Shown piece by piece: positions 33,308-42,747 of a stretch of 64,000 nt of DNA. The position numbers and the translations under genes are program-made. This DNA comes from Nocardiopsis metallicus. Lineage in GTDB: Bacteria; Actinomycetota; Actinomycetes; Streptosporangiales; Streptosporangiaceae. The notes under the pieces were generated by a model, which was given only the letters and a program-made list of their open reading frames with translations, had not been told where the DNA came from and made no database searches. The stretch's first letter is position 1; every line of letters starts with the position of its first letter. Where the stretch lies: the NCBI RefSeq assembly GCF_014201115.1, contig NZ_JACHDO010000001.1, forward strand, positions 62,001-126,000, read 5' to 3'.

Positions 33308-34675
33308 CTAGGAGTCGGCGCCGTCGTCCTCGTCCTCATCGTCCTCGGCGGCGGGATCAGCGTCCTCGTCGGCACTGTCCCCCTCTGGGCCGTCCCCGTC
33401 GGGTTCGGTGCCGGGCACGACGTTGGCCGGGTCCAGGGGGCCGCCGAGCTCGGTGTACAGCACGTCGGAGTCGACCCTCTCCAGGGTCTCCCTGGAGGTG
33501 AACAGCACGCGTTCGGGGCCCTCCTCGATCTGCAGGCGCACGCGCTCGGCGATGGAGCGCTGACCCTGGGCGGTCGGGTGGAAACTCGCCCGGTCCACCC
33601 GCAGGCCCTCACCCAACTGGCCGAGGACGATGCCGTTCAGCCAGGAGTCGTCCTCACTGACCTCGTGCCCCTTCAGCGCGGTGAAGACGTTGACGAACTC
33701 CGCGCTGCCGACCTGCCGGGTGCCGTATATGTCGCCGTCCACCTGGTAGACGGTGTCCCGGATCCGGTCGTTGAACCGCTGGGCCACGGTGTTCAGCCAC
33801 AGCTGGTCGCTCTGGGAGAGCGTGTAGTACATGCCGGGCGGTTCCTCGGGGAAGAGCCGGGGGTAGCCCAGCACCAGCACGCGGGCGTCCGGTGCGCGGT
33901 CGCGGATGTCGGTGAGCACCTTGGTGAGGGTCTCCTCGAAGGCGTCCATCTTCTCGTCGACCTCGTCCTCCTGGTCCGTGCAGGCGGTCCGCTCCAGGAG
34001 CGGCATCCGCACGATGCAGGTGCGCAGGACGGGGATGAAACCGAGGTCGTTGCCGCCGATGCCGACGGTCACCAGCGAGGTGTGCTCGGTGACCCGCTCG
34101 AGCTGGGATTCGGGGGTGCCGACCTGGCTGAGCATGTCCGAGCCCTTGTGGCCGCTGCACGCGTAGAAGCCCAGCGAACCCTCGAAGGAGAACTCCTGCT
34201 CGATGAGGTTGGCGTAGGCGTGCTCGGAACGCCAGCACTCACCGGGTTCGGCGGTGCCCTCCTCGTAGTCGCCCGCGCCGTCGCCGGAGGAGTAGGAATC
34301 GCCCAGGGCCACGTAGTTGCCCCACAGAGCGGCCTCCTCCGGTTCCATCCGGACCCGCCAGTCCTCCTCCTCTTCCTCCGTGATCGGGGGGAGGGGTTCG
34401 GCGGGGCACACACCGCCGGTGGTGTCGCACCACAGGCGCAGGAGGGCGTCGCGGCTCGTGGGCACGGCGAGGGTGACCACCAGTGCGAGGACCAGGACGG
34501 CCGCGGTGACCAGGGTGACGCGGGCACGGCGGCGGCGCTTGGGGGACTTCTTCTTCCCCTTCTTCCCGATCGCCGTGGCACCGGTTCCGGGGGCCGGAGA
34601 CTCGCCCTCCGAACCCTGCTCCAGGGGGTCCTGAGGGTCTTGGGGCTCGCGGGGGTCACCATCACGCGCTGACAC
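33308..34675 (-). CDS. Membrane-anchored SGNH/GDSL hydrolase
   Basis: 455 residues. Lys/Arg-rich cytoplasmic start, one membrane segment at ~53-73 (VTLVTAAVLVLALVVTLAV), then an SGNH esterase domain with block I LGDSYSSGDGAGDY (~122), block III VGIGGNDLGFIP (~202), and block V SFHPTAQGQ (~366). Cysteines GECWRSE, FYACSGH and TCIVRM..TACTDQ fit the disulphides of Streptomyces-scabies-esterase-like enzymes. The C-terminal 45 residues are an acidic Asp/Glu/Gly tail. It probably hydrolyses an ester at the outer membrane face; substrate unknown. GTG start at 34675. Confidence 0.85.
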   Translation of the reverse strand: MSARDGDPREPQDPQDPLEQGSEGESPAPGTGATAIGKKGKKKSPKRRRRARVTLVTAAVLVLALVVTLAVPTSRDALLRLWCDTTGGVCPAEPLPPITEEEEEDWRVRMEPEEAALWGNYVALGDSYSSGDGAGDYEEGTAEPGECWRSEHAYANLIEQEFSFEGSLGFYACSGHKGSDMLSQVGTPESQLERVTEHTSLVTVGIGGNDLGFIPVLRTCIVRMPLLERTACTDQEDEVDEKMDAFEETLTKVLTDIRDRAPDARVLVLGYPRLFPEEPPGMYYTLSQSDQLWLNTVAQRFNDRIRDTVYQVDGDIYGTRQVGSAEFVNVFTALKGHEVSEDDSWLNGIVLGQLGEGLRVDRASFHPTAQGQRSIAERVRLQIEEGPERVLFTSRETLERVDSDVLYTELGGPLDPANVVPGTEPDGDGPEGDSADEDADPAAEDDEDEDDGADS

Positions 34676-34749
34676 GGTCGCCTACCGCCTCCCAGATCCG
34701 CGGGCGTGCGGGGTGTGTTCGTCCGACACACCCTGGTCCACCCGTCAGA

Positions 34750-35997
34750 CTACCCGGGGCGGTTTGTCGTGATGACGTCGAGAACGCGGCGGATATCGGT
34801 GTTGTCCAGCGTGGCGCGGGCGGTCAGGCGCAGCCGGGAACGGCCGTCCGGGACCGACGGAGGACGGAAGCAGCCCACCCGGACCCCGTCCTTCCCACAA
34901 GCCGCGCGCCAGGCCAGCGCTTCTTCGGGCGAGGGCGCCAGCACCGACACCACCGCGGCGTCCGGATCGCTGGCGTCCAGCCCTCGCTCGCGAAGCCCCT
35001 CGGACAGCTCGCGGGCCCGGGACCGCGCCGCCTCGGCCCGCTCGGGTTCGGCGCGCAGCACCCGCAGGGCCGCCAGCGCCGCCCCCGCGGCCGCCGGGGC
35101 CAGTCCGGTGTCGAAGACGAACGTGCGCGCCGTCTCCACCAGGTGCCGGATCACCCGCCGCGAACCCAGGACCGCGCCGCCCTGTGAACCGAGCGACTTG
35201 GACAGGGTCACCGACACCACCACGTCGTCTGCGCCGCCCAGCGGGGTACCGCCCACGGCGCCGCGCCCGCCCGGGCCCACCACCCCGAGCCCGTGGGCGT
35301 CGTCCAGCAGCAGCGCCGCGCGGTGGGTCCGCGCGACCCCGGCCAGGGAGCGGATGTCGGTGAGGTCGCCGTCCACCGAGAACACGGTGTCGCTGAGCAG
35401 CAGCCGCCGCCCCGGGCCCCCGCGCAGGAGTTCGGCGGCGTGCTCGGCGTCGCCGTGGCGGAACACCGCGACCCGGGCACCGGAGGCCTTGGCCAGCCGG
35501 GTGGCGTCGATCAGGGAGGCGTGGTTGTACTGGTCGCACACCACCAGGGGCGGTTCGACATCCTCGGTGGCCGGGGCCACCAGCGCCGTCACCATCGCCA
35601 GGTTGGCCGCGTACCCGGAGGAGAACACCAGGGCGGCCTCCGAGCCGTGGAACTCGGCCAGTTCGCGCTCCAGCTCACCGTGCAGCTCGGTGTCCCCGGT
35701 GACCAGCCGCGAACCCCCGGCGCCCGCGCCCCAGGTGTGGGCGGACTCGGCGGCGGCCGCCACCACGGCGGGGTGGCGCATGAGTCCCAGGTAGTCGTTT
35801 CCGGCCAGGTCCAGGAGGTCGTCGGAGGGCGAGCGGGGAACGGTGCGACGGGTCAGTCCGGCGCGGGCCCGGCCCTCGGCGGCCCGGTCCAGCCAGTCCA
35901 GGGGGTGGCCCTCGGGCAGCGGCTCCGGCTCGGGGCGGGTGGCGCGCAGGGTCCAGGGACGGTGCGCGGTGCTGGTACCGGTGTCGAGGCGTTCCAT
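34750..35997 (-). CDS. bioF: 8-amino-7-oxononanoate synthase
   Basis: 415 residues from ATG 35997 (GAGGAG 12 nt upstream). Alpha-oxoamine synthase fold: LLDLAGNDYLGLMRHPAV (~60), GAGAGGSRLVTGDTELHGELERELA, DQYNHASLIDA, LLLDDAHGLGVVGPGGRG (PLP-ring Asp-His) and the PLP lysine in SVTLSKSLGSQGGAVLGS. It condenses pimeloyl-ACP/CoA with alanine in biotin synthesis. Divergent bioA-bioD genes across a 341-bp gap confirm the role. An N-terminal extension beyond 35997 is open but not supported. Confidence 0.92.
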   Translation of the reverse strand: MERLDTGTSTAHRPWTLRATRPEPEPLPEGHPLDWLDRAAEGRARAGLTRRTVPRSPSDDLLDLAGNDYLGLMRHPAVVAAAAESAHTWGAGAGGSRLVTGDTELHGELERELAEFHGSEAALVFSSGYAANLAMVTALVAPATEDVEPPLVVCDQYNHASLIDATRLAKASGARVAVFRHGDAEHAAELLRGGPGRRLLLSDTVFSVDGDLTDIRSLAGVARTHRAALLLDDAHGLGVVGPGGRGAVGGTPLGGADDVVVSVTLSKSLGSQGGAVLGSRRVIRHLVETARTFVFDTGLAPAAAGAALAALRVLRAEPERAEAARSRARELSEGLRERGLDASDPDAAVVSVLAPSPEEALAWRAACGKDGVRVGCFRPPSVPDGRSRLRLTARATLDNTDIRRVLDVITTNRPG

Positions 35998-36338
35998 GCG
36001 GATGAGAGCTCCTCGGAGAGTTCGGTGGCGCGTCTCCGGGCGGTCGGGGCGGCCCTGACCCGGGCCAGACGAGTTCAAGGGAGATGCGGCAGAAAACTTG
36101 TGCGCAAGGTAAAGGTACCGGGTGCTGGCCCGCCGGGAGGAGAGCCCCCTGGCGGGCCGACCCAGCAGCGGCCAAGCCCGCTGGGGCGACCCGTCCCTTG
36201 TCGTGCCAGGGAGGCGTATACGACTCTGCCGGTCCGTGGGCGCGCAGTCACCAGTGGAAGCCCACAAAGATTGGGCGGGGATTCCTGGCTCACTCGTAGG
36301 GGGTGCCAGAGCTCGCGCGCCGGGAAGAATGGGGGACC
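35998..36338. other. Biotin-gene divergent intergenic region, 341 bp
   Basis: Separates bioF (minus) from bioA (plus) and should carry both promoters. Symmetric elements: CTTG/CAAG around TGCG at 36098-36109, and GGCCCGCC/GGCGGGCC at 36127-36134 and 36151-36158. Either might be an operator for a BirA- or BioQ-type repressor. Neither matches a site I can name. Confidence 0.4.
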
Positions 36339-37685
36339 ATGTCGCGAACCAGCACCGAGACGGCCCATCCCGCACAGGTTCGAGCCGCCGACAGCGCGCA
36401 CCTGTGGCACCCCTACACGACCGTTCCCGCAGCGGAGACCCCCTACGTGGTGACCGGGGCCGAAGGCGTCCACCTGGACCTGTGGGCGGACGGCGAGCAC
36501 CACCGAGTGATCGACGGTATGTCCTCCTGGTGGTCGGCGATCCACGGCTACCGCCACCCCCGCCTGGACGCGGCCGTACACGCCCAGGTGGACCGGTTCA
36601 GCCACGTGATGTTCGGCGGGCTCACCCACGCGCCCGCCGCCGCGCTGGCCGAGGCCCTCGTGGAGATCACCCCCGACGGTCTCGACCACGTCTTCCTCGC
36701 CGACTCGGGGTCGGTCTCGGTGGAGGTGGCCATGAAGATGTGCCTCCAGTACCACCGCTCCACCGGAAACCCGGGACGCCGCCGCTTCCTCACCTGGCGG
36801 GGCGGCTACCACGGCGACACCTTCCACGCGATGAGCGTGTGCGACCCCGACGGCGGCATGCACTCGCTGTGGGGCGACGTCCTGCCCGGCCAGGTGTACG
36901 CGCCCGCACCGCCCACCGGGTTCGACGAGGCGCCCGACCCCGCCTACCTGGCGGAGTTCGCGGAGCTGGCCCGTGAACACGCCGGGGAACTGGCCGGGAT
37001 CATCGTCGAACCCGTCGTCCAGGGCGCGGGCGGTATGCGCTTCCACCACCCCGGCTACCTGCGGGAGCTGCGCCGGATCGCGGACGGGCACGGGATCCTG
37101 CTGGTCTTCGACGAGATCGCCACCGGGTTCGGCCGCACCGGCGAGATGTTCGCCGCCGACCACGCCGGGGTCGTCCCCGACGTGTTGTGCGTGGGCAAGG
37201 CGCTCACCGGCGGGTACGTGACCCTGGCCGCTACCCTGTGCACCGCGCGGGTGGCCCGGGGGATCGCGGAGGGGGAGGTCCCAGTGCTCGCGCACGGGCC
37301 CACGTTCATGGGCAACCCGCTGGCCTGCGCCACCGCCCTGGCCTCGGTGGAACTGCTCACCGAGGGCGACTGGCGGGGGGACGTGGCCAGGATCGAGGCG
37401 GGGCTGCGCGAGGGCCTGGCCCCGGCGCAGCAGCTGCCGGGCGTGCGGGAGGTCCGGGTACTCGGAGCCATCGGGGTGATCGAACTGGACCGGCCGGTGC
37501 GTATGCGCGCGGCCACCCGCGCGGCGATCGGAGCGGGGGTGTGGCTGCGGCCGTTCCGGGAACACGTGTACGCGATGCCGCCCTACGTGTGCTCCGAGAC
37601 GGAGGTCGCCCGGATCGCCGGGGGGATGCTCGCGGCCGCCGAGGCGACTCTGGCCGAGGAGCCGGGGCCGGAAGGGGAGCTGTGA
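36339..37685 (+). CDS. bioA: Adenosylmethionine--8-amino-7-oxononanoate aminotransferase
   Basis: 448 residues from ATG 36339, a few bases after GGGGGA. Class-III aminotransferase with BioA hallmarks: AHLWHPYTT at ~21, [75 protein letters not shown] and the PLP lysine in [10 protein letters not shown]. It converts KAPA to DAPA using SAM as amino donor. Its stop overlaps the bioD start (GTGA), so bioA and bioD are translationally coupled. Confidence 0.93.
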   Translation: MSRTSTETAHPAQVRAADSAHLWHPYTTVPAAETPYVVTGAEGVHLDLWADGEHHRVIDGMSSWWSAIHGYRHPRLDAAVHAQVDRFSHVMFGGLTHAPAAALAEALVEITPDGLDHVFLADSGSVSVEVAMKMCLQYHRSTGNPGRRRFLTWRGGYHGDTFHAMSVCDPDGGMHSLWGDVLPGQVYAPAPPTGFDEAPDPAYLAEFAELAREHAGELAGIIVEPVVQGAGGMRFHHPGYLRELRRIADGHGILLVFDEIATGFGRTGEMFAADHAGVVPDVLCVGKALTGGYVTLAATLCTARVARGIAEGEVPVLAHGPTFMGNPLACATALASVELLTEGDWRGDVARIEAGLREGLAPAQQLPGVREVRVLGAIGVIELDRPVRMRAATRAAIGAGVWLRPFREHVYAMPPYVCSETEVARIAGGMLAAAEATLAEEPGPEGEL

Positions 37686-38395
37686 CGGACGTGCTCGTGG
37701 TGACCGGCACCGGCACCGAGGTGGGCAAGACCGTGGCCACGGCCGCCCTCGCCGCGCTGGCCGCGGACCGGGGGCGCCGGGTGGCGGTGCTCAAGGCCGC
37801 CCAGACCGGGGTGGGCCCGGGGGAGGAGGGCGACGCACAGGCCGTCGCCCGCCTGGTCCCGAGCGCGACCACCGCCGAGACCGTCCGCTACCCCGACCCC
37901 CTCGCCCCGGCGCGGGCCGCCGCCCGGGTCGGCAGTGGGGGGCCCGCGGCCTGGGAGGTCACCGACCGCGCCCTGGACCTGGCCCGCGAACACGACCTGG
38001 TGCTGGTGGAGGGCGCCGGAGGGCTGCTGGTCCGGCTGAACGCGGCCGGGGAGACCCTCGCCGACGTCGCGGAACTGCTGTCCGCGCCGGTGCTGGTGGT
38101 CGCCGACCCCCGGCTGGGCACCCTCAACGCGACCGCCCTGACCGCCGAAGCCCTGCACTCGCGCGGGTTGGTCCCCGCCGGGGTCGTGGTGGGCTCCTGG
38201 CCGCGCGAGGCCGGGGAAGCGGACCTGGCGATGCGCTGCAACCTCCTCGACCTGCCCGACATGGGCGCCGGACCGCTCGCGGGCGTCCTGGCCGAGGGGA
38301 TGGGTGAGCTGGAGCCGTCGGCCTTCGCCGAAGCGGCCCGCCGCTCCCTGGGCGCGGGGCTCGGCGGTACCTGGGAGCCCTCCGACGGAGTCTGA
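37682..38395 (+). CDS. bioD: ATP-dependent dethiobiotin synthetase
   Basis: 237 residues from GTG 37682, overlapping the bioA stop by 4 bp. P-loop [18 protein letters not shown] at the N-terminus, substrate Lys in LKAAQTGV, and the switch block [13 protein letters not shown] (~115). BioD closes the ureido ring of dethiobiotin with CO2 and ATP. Followed by a small terminator. bioB is not in the window. Confidence 0.93.
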   Translation: MTDVLVVTGTGTEVGKTVATAALAALAADRGRRVAVLKAAQTGVGPGEEGDAQAVARLVPSATTAETVRYPDPLAPARAAARVGSGGPAAWEVTDRALDLAREHDLVLVEGAGGLLVRLNAAGETLADVAELLSAPVLVVADPRLGTLNATALTAEALHSRGLVPAGVVVGSWPREAGEADLAMRCNLLDLPDMGAGPLAGVLAEGMGELEPSAFAEAARRSLGAGLGGTWEPSDGV

Positions 38396-38403
38396 GTACG
38401 GAG

Positions 38404-38431
38404 CGGGCCGGGCCCATCGCGTCCCGGCCCG
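38404..38431 (+). terminator. Terminator hairpin after bioD
   Basis: A 9-bp stem CGGGCCGGG / CCCGGCCCG with a 10-nt loop, then TTCTTCC. It lies 9 bp after the bioD stop. Confidence 0.7.
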
Positions 38432-38583
38432 TTCTTCCCGGAAACCGGCGGGAACCCCCTCCTGCTGGCGGACCTCTTCAAAGCACACGCCGAATTCTTT
38501 GTGCCCTTCCACGGCAGACGGATCCCGCCCCGCGCCGATACGTTGCCACTGCCAGTCCGAACACCGCCCACCAGGGGAACCCC

Positions 38584-39381
38584 TTGAACCTGCTCATCAC
38601 CGGCATCACCACGCAGTCCTCCATCGCCTACGCGATCGCGGAGGAGGCCATGAACCAGGGGCACGAGGTGATCCTGACCAACCCGCCCGGCCGCGCCTTC
38701 TCCATCTGCGAGCGCATCGCCAAGCGGCTGCCCAGGGAGCCGGTCGCCGTCCTGCCCATGGACGTCACCGACCCCGAACAGATCGCCGCCACCGCCAAGG
38801 AGGTCAGCGAGCACTGGGACCACGTGGACGGCCTGCTGCACGCCATCGCCTACGCCCCGGAGTCGGCCCTGGGCGGCAACTTCCTCAACACCGAGTGGGA
38901 GGACGTGGCCAAGGCGATCCACATCTCCGGCTACTCGCTGGCCGCCCTGACCGTGGGCATGCGCGACCTGCTCGCCAAGGCCCCCGAGGGCGCGGGCGTG
39001 GTCTCCCTGACCTTCGACGCCAGCGTCGCCTGGCCGGTCTACGACTGGATGGGCTCGGCCAAGGCCGTCCTGGAGAACTCCGCCCGCTACCTCGCCCGCG
39101 ACCTGGGCCCGGACGGCATCCGGGTGAACACCGTCTCCGCGGGCCCGATCAAGTCCCTCGCCGGCGGCTCCATCCCCGGCTTCTCCCAGATCGCCGACTC
39201 CTGGGCCGACAACTCCCCGCTGGGCTGGGACACCAAGGACACCACCGTGGTGGCGGGCCCGGCCCTCTTCCTGATGTCGCCCGCCGCCCGCGCCGTCACC
39301 GGCACGGTCATGCACGTGGACGGCGGCTACCACGCCATGGGCGCCCCGCTGGCCCCCACTCCGGGCCCGGTCTCCGCCTGA
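38584..39381 (+). CDS. fabI: Enoyl-[acyl-carrier-protein] reductase (NADH)
   Basis: 265 residues, TTG start at 38584 preceded by AGGGG. InhA/FabI-type short-chain dehydrogenase: ITGITTQSSIAYAIAEEAMNQGHEV instead of the GxGxxG of ordinary SDRs, then HAIAYAPESALGGNF, and the Y-x6-K catalytic pair in VYDWMGSAKAVLENSARYLARDLGP. NTVSAGPIKSLAGGSIPGF is the substrate-binding loop region. It performs the last step of each fatty-acid elongation cycle and is the isoniazid/triclosan target class. Next to the biotin genes, so fatty-acid functions cluster here. Confidence 0.92.
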   Translation: MNLLITGITTQSSIAYAIAEEAMNQGHEVILTNPPGRAFSICERIAKRLPREPVAVLPMDVTDPEQIAATAKEVSEHWDHVDGLLHAIAYAPESALGGNFLNTEWEDVAKAIHISGYSLAALTVGMRDLLAKAPEGAGVVSLTFDASVAWPVYDWMGSAKAVLENSARYLARDLGPDGIRVNTVSAGPIKSLAGGSIPGFSQIADSWADNSPLGWDTKDTTVVAGPALFLMSPAARAVTGTVMHVDGGYHAMGAPLAPTPGPVSA

Positions 39382-39558
39382 CCCGCCGCCTGCGAGTCCC
39401 GCCCCGCCGTGCGCCGAGGCGTCCCCCGGTCCTTCCGTGGTACGTCCTTCCGGCTGGGACCGGAACGAAGGGCGGGAAGCGGTGGGAACGGTCGGAGCCG
39501 CCTTGGCCGAGGGCCGCATGCTCAGGCTTTCCGAGAGCCTCTGCGGGGTCCTGCGCGG

Positions 39559-39750
39559 ATGCAAGTGCGGATCCAGGCCTTGGAGGCCTTCGCGCAACGG
39601 CTCTTCGATGTGGAACGGGCCTGGTCGGAACGGCGCGACCGGGCACGGCTCCGGGAACGGGAGGCGGGCGAACGGGAGTTCCTGGTGCGCCGTGCCCTGT
39701 GGGTGGGTCAGCAGATCGACGACCGCGAGTCCGAGGGGACCGTTCGCTAG
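39559..39750 (+). CDS. Possible small helical hypothetical protein
   Basis: 63 residues, ATG 39559, no strong ribosome binding site. The sequence is one Arg/Glu-rich helix (ALEAFAQRLFDVERAWSERR, then LREREAGEREFLV). Third-position G+C is ~80%. It could be a real small gene in the 576-bp gap between fabI and the DUF3291 gene, but I cannot rule out a chance frame; no family is recognised. Its composition resembles the small coiled-coil product at 21051-21254. Confidence 0.3.
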   Translation: MQVRIQALEAFAQRLFDVERAWSERRDRARLREREAGEREFLVRRALWVGQQIDDRESEGTVR

Positions 39751-39957
39751 GGTGGCGAACCGTGACGTGTCCCCTTGACGACGTCCGGAATCCGCCCTGT
39801 CCCGGGCGAGCGCGCACTTCGAGCTGACCGCGAGGTCGGTGGCCCGACCGCATCAGGACACCTCGTTTTCGGCGCCGCTCAAGGCTCAGGAGCTGGCTCT
39901 GGAGGTCGCCGCCCTTTCGCCGGGGGCCGGGGCCCGGGGCCGAGGAGCGCTGGAACC

Positions 39958-40449
39958 TCAGCCGGCCGGAGGCGGGACCGGGGAGGCCAGGGTGAAGGCG
40001 CGGGGGCCGGGGCCGCGTGTGCGCAGGAGCTCGGCGCGCTCCCCGGCCTCGGCCGCGCTCACCCCGGTTCCGGCGGTGGACCACCACAGGGTCCGCTCCA
40101 CCGTGGGGAAGAGACCGGCTTCCGCGCGGTAGAGGAGGAGCTCCCGGTGGGACCGCTCCACGAAGGAACGCAGGTCGGCGGGGGAACGCCACCGGCCCAC
40201 CAAGCGGATCCGGTCGCCTTCATCGATGAAGTGGACCTCGCCCAGGTGGCCCAAGTGGTCCTCGGCCTGTGCGCGGAGCGCCGCGACCAGGGGGCGCAGG
40301 TGCTCGCGGTCGCCGGTGATCGTTCGGGCCTCGACCAGGGTCGTCCAGTGCGCGGCACGGGCCGGTTCCGAAGCGGTGCAGCGGCTCCGCGCCGCCTTCG
40401 TGCGCGTACTGACGTGGTGGTCGGTGCGGCGGGGAAGAAGGGAACGCAT
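39958..40449 (-). CDS. DUF3291-like (ABM-fold) protein
   Basis: 163 residues from ATG 40449 with GGGAG ~7 nt upstream. The pattern IRLVGRWRSPADLRSFVERSHRELLLYRAEAG, then TLWWSTAGTGVSAAEAGERAELLRTRGPGPRAFT resembles DUF3291, where the region reads ...HRELMRRR...LALWWVPAGH.PT..EAL.RL..LR..GPTPEAFTF. These dimeric alpha-beta barrel proteins are related to antibiotic-biosynthesis monooxygenases, but function is unknown. The N-terminal ~35 residues are basic and probably disordered. Divergent from the MocR gene, whose operator region it shares. Confidence 0.65.
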   Translation of the reverse strand: MRSLLPRRTDHHVSTRTKAARSRCTASEPARAAHWTTLVEARTITGDREHLRPLVAALRAQAEDHLGHLGEVHFIDEGDRIRLVGRWRSPADLRSFVERSHRELLLYRAEAGLFPTVERTLWWSTAGTGVSAAEAGERAELLRTRGPGPRAFTLASPVPPPAG

Positions 40450-40509
40450 GGGAACTCCCGATGTGATTGGACCCTGGTGAAGAGTCCACTTTGGCTCTGG
40501 CGGTCCGGG

Positions 40510-40537
40510 TTGGACTAGTGCCAGTATCGGAGTCCAA
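40510..40537. promoter_or_regulatory. Candidate MocR operator
   Basis: TTGGACT (40510-40516) and AGTCCAA (40531-40537) form a perfect inverted repeat with a 14-nt gap in the 108-bp divergent spacer. Related half-sites recur nearby (TTGGACC at ~40458, AGTCCAC at ~40477, ATGGACC at ~40568). Confidence 0.55.
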
Positions 40538-40557
40538 GGCGGCGGCGAGTAGATCCA

Positions 40558-42039
40558 ATGGAGCCACAAATGGACCCTGTTCGACGTACTGACGAGCTCG
40601 TGGACGTACTCGGGGCCTGGTCCACCGGCAGCGGAGCCCTCTACCGGCGGCTGGCTGGCTCCCTGCGCGGGCTGGTCGACCAGGGCACCCTGGTCCCCGG
40701 GGAACGCCTGCCCTCCGAGCGCAACCTCGCGGTCGCCCTGCGGATCAGCCGCACCACCGTGGTCTCCGCCTACGACCACCTGCGCGACGAAGGAGTCCTG
40801 GAGAGCCGCCAGGGCAGCGGAACCCGGGTGTGCAGCACCCGGGCCCCGGTCCGGTCGGACGGGTGGAGCGCCAACGGCAACCCCATGTACCGCAACCTCC
40901 TCCATACCGACGACAGCGTCATCTCCACCGCCTGCCTGCGCACCCCCGCCCTGTCCGGGGTCGAGCGGGCCATCCGCGAGGTCGTGGCCGAGGACCTTCC
41001 CGCCCTGATGGCCGAGGGCACCTACCACCCGCGCGGTCTGCCCGCTCTGCGCGAGGCGATCACGCACTTCTACGAACGTCAGGGGCTGCCCACCCACCCG
41101 GACCAGATCGTGGTCACCACCGGTGCCCACCAGGCGGTCGCCCTGGTCGCCCAGCTCTACCTGCGCCCGGGCTCACCCGTGGTGGCCGAGGACCCGAGCT
41201 TCGCCGGCTGCCTGGACCTGTTCCGCGACCGCGGCGCCGAGATCCATCCGGTTCCGCTGGACGCGCAGGGCATCGACGCCAACGGGGTCCGCCGCGCCAT
41301 CAGCGAGCTCCACCCGCACCTGATCTACGTGATGCCCTCGTACCACAACCCGACCGGCACGCTGATGTCCGCGGCCCGGCGCCGGGAGCTGGGCGAGCTG
41401 TCGGCCCGACACGGGGTGCCGGTCCTGGAGGACAGCGCCTACACGGGCATCCGGGCTGAGGAGGAGCCCCCGCCGCTGGCCGCGCACGCCCCGCGCGGTG
41501 CCGAGGTCGTCACCGTCGACTCGCTGTCCAAGGTCGGCTGGGCGGGACTGCGCCTGGGCTGGCTGCGCGCCCCCGCCGAGATGGCGCTCCGTCTCAGCCG
41601 CCGCAAGGTCCTCGCGGATCTGGCCAGCCCCCTGCTGGACCAGGCGGTCGCCGTGCGCCTGCTCAACGGCTACGACCAGCTCGCCCGGCATCGTTCGGCG
41701 GAGCTGCGGGAGGCGCTGGAGCACATGGAGCAGTTGCTGCGCAGGGACCTGCCGGACTGGGAGTGGCGGACCCCCCAGGGCGGCGCGGCCCTGTGGATCC
41801 GCCTGCCCGGGGCCAGCGCCCGCGCCTTCGCGCAGGTCGCGCTCTGCCACGATGTGGAACTGGTGCCCGGATCCGCGATGTCGGCCACCACCGACGGCAG
41901 CCACGGCGAGTACTTCCGGCTGCCGTTCGCCTTCGACCGCGCCACCCGTGAGGAGCTGGTCTGGCGGCTGGCCAGGGCCTGGCGCGAACTGGACCGGCAC
42001 GGCCCGGTGGAGAGCCACCCGGACGTCCTGGTCGTCTGA
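40558..42039 (+). CDS. MocR family PLP-dependent transcriptional regulator (GntR plus aminotransferase domains)
   Basis: 493 residues. N-terminal GntR winged helix (~25-90: ALYRRLAGSLRGLVDQGTLVPGERLPSERNLAVAL, ISRTTVVSAYDHLRDEGVLESRQGSGTRV) joined to a class-I aminotransferase domain with TGAHQAVALVAQLYL, YVMPSYHNPTGTLMS, LEDSAYTGI and the PLP lysine in VDSLSKVGWAGLRLGW. MocR proteins sense PLP or amino-compounds. The adjoining DUF3291 gene is a likely target. ATG 40558 or 40570 may be the start; operator-like repeats lie directly upstream. Confidence 0.9.
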   Translation: MEPQMDPVRRTDELVDVLGAWSTGSGALYRRLAGSLRGLVDQGTLVPGERLPSERNLAVALRISRTTVVSAYDHLRDEGVLESRQGSGTRVCSTRAPVRSDGWSANGNPMYRNLLHTDDSVISTACLRTPALSGVERAIREVVAEDLPALMAEGTYHPRGLPALREAITHFYERQGLPTHPDQIVVTTGAHQAVALVAQLYLRPGSPVVAEDPSFAGCLDLFRDRGAEIHPVPLDAQGIDANGVRRAISELHPHLIYVMPSYHNPTGTLMSAARRRELGELSARHGVPVLEDSAYTGIRAEEEPPPLAAHAPRGAEVVTVDSLSKVGWAGLRLGWLRAPAEMALRLSRRKVLADLASPLLDQAVAVRLLNGYDQLARHRSAELREALEHMEQLLRRDLPDWEWRTPQGGAALWIRLPGASARAFAQVALCHDVELVPGSAMSATTDGSHGEYFRLPFAFDRATREELVWRLARAWRELDRHGPVESHPDVLVV

Positions 42040-42065
42040 TCCCCGGTGCGGGGCGGTAGACGAGA

Positions 42066-42100
42066 GGAGGGCGGCGCCACGTGACGTGGTGCCGCCCTCC
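42066..42100. terminator. Bidirectional terminator, 17-bp stem
   Basis: GGAGGGCGGCGCCACGT pairs with ACGTGGTGCCGCCCTCC with one mismatch and almost no loop, between the convergent MocR and sod genes. Confidence 0.8.
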
Positions 42101-42132
42101 GCCGTTCCCGGTGCTCGGCCGGGTGGGTACTA

Positions 42133-42747
42133 CTAGCCGATCTTGACCTTCTGGGCCTCGGCGAAACGCTGCTGGACGTCGGCCCAGTTGACCACGTTCC
42201 AGAACGCCTTGACGTACTCGCCCTTGACGTTCTTGTACTGGAGGTAGAAGGCGTGCTCCCACATGTCCAGCATCAGCAGCGGCTGCGTGCCGATGGCGAT
42301 GTTGGCCTGCTGGTCGTACAGCTGCTCGATGATCAGGCGCTGACCCAGGGCGTCCCAGGCCAGGATCGCCCAGCCCGAACCCTGCAGGCTGGTGGCCGCG
42401 GCGTTGAAGTGCGCGCGGAAGGCATCGAACGAACCGAACTGGTCGTCGATGGCGGCCGCGAGCTCGCCCTCGGGCTTGTCGCCACCCTCCGGGGAGAGGT
42501 TCTTCCAGAAGACGGAGTGGTTGACGTGGCCGCCGAGGTGGAACGCGAGGTTCTTCTCGAGCATCGTGATGGTGCCGAAGTCGTCGGCCTCGCGGGCGGC
42601 GGCCAGCTTCTCCAGCGCACCGTTGGCCCCGGCGACGTAGGCGGCGTGGTGCTTGTCGTGGTGCAGCTCCATGATCTGACCGGAGATCCACGGCTCAAGG
42701 GCCGCGTAGTCGTAGGGCAGCTCGGGAAGCGAGTACGGCGCAGACAT
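42133..42747 (-). CDS. Superoxide dismutase, Fe/Mn family
   Basis: 204 residues from ATG 42747. Begins [20 protein letters not shown]. Metal ligands are in place: His in [13 protein letters not shown] (~29), His in [13 protein letters not shown], and the Asp/His of [13 protein letters not shown]. The GGHVNH block favours manganese or cambialistic binding over strict iron, by family rule. The enzyme dismutes superoxide in the cytoplasm or, without signal peptide, outside by leakage. A ribosome binding site (AGGTGCG) is weak. Upstream 526 bp hold no other gene. Confidence 0.93.
   Translation of the reverse strand: MSAPYSLPELPYDYAALEPWISGQIMELHHDKHHAAYVAGANGALEKLAAAREADDFGTITMLEKNLAFHLGGHVNHSVFWKNLSPEGGDKPEGELAAAIDDQFGSFDAFRAHFNAAATSLQGSGWAILAWDALGQRLIIEQLYDQQANIAIGTQPLLMLDMWEHAFYLQYKNVKGEYVKAFWNVVNWADVQQRFAEAQKVKIG

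Noticed and set aside
36000..36375. N-terminal extension of bioF beyond 35997
   Set aside because: The extra ~125 residues are unrelated to BioF and would overlap the bioA start region; family length fits ATG 35997.
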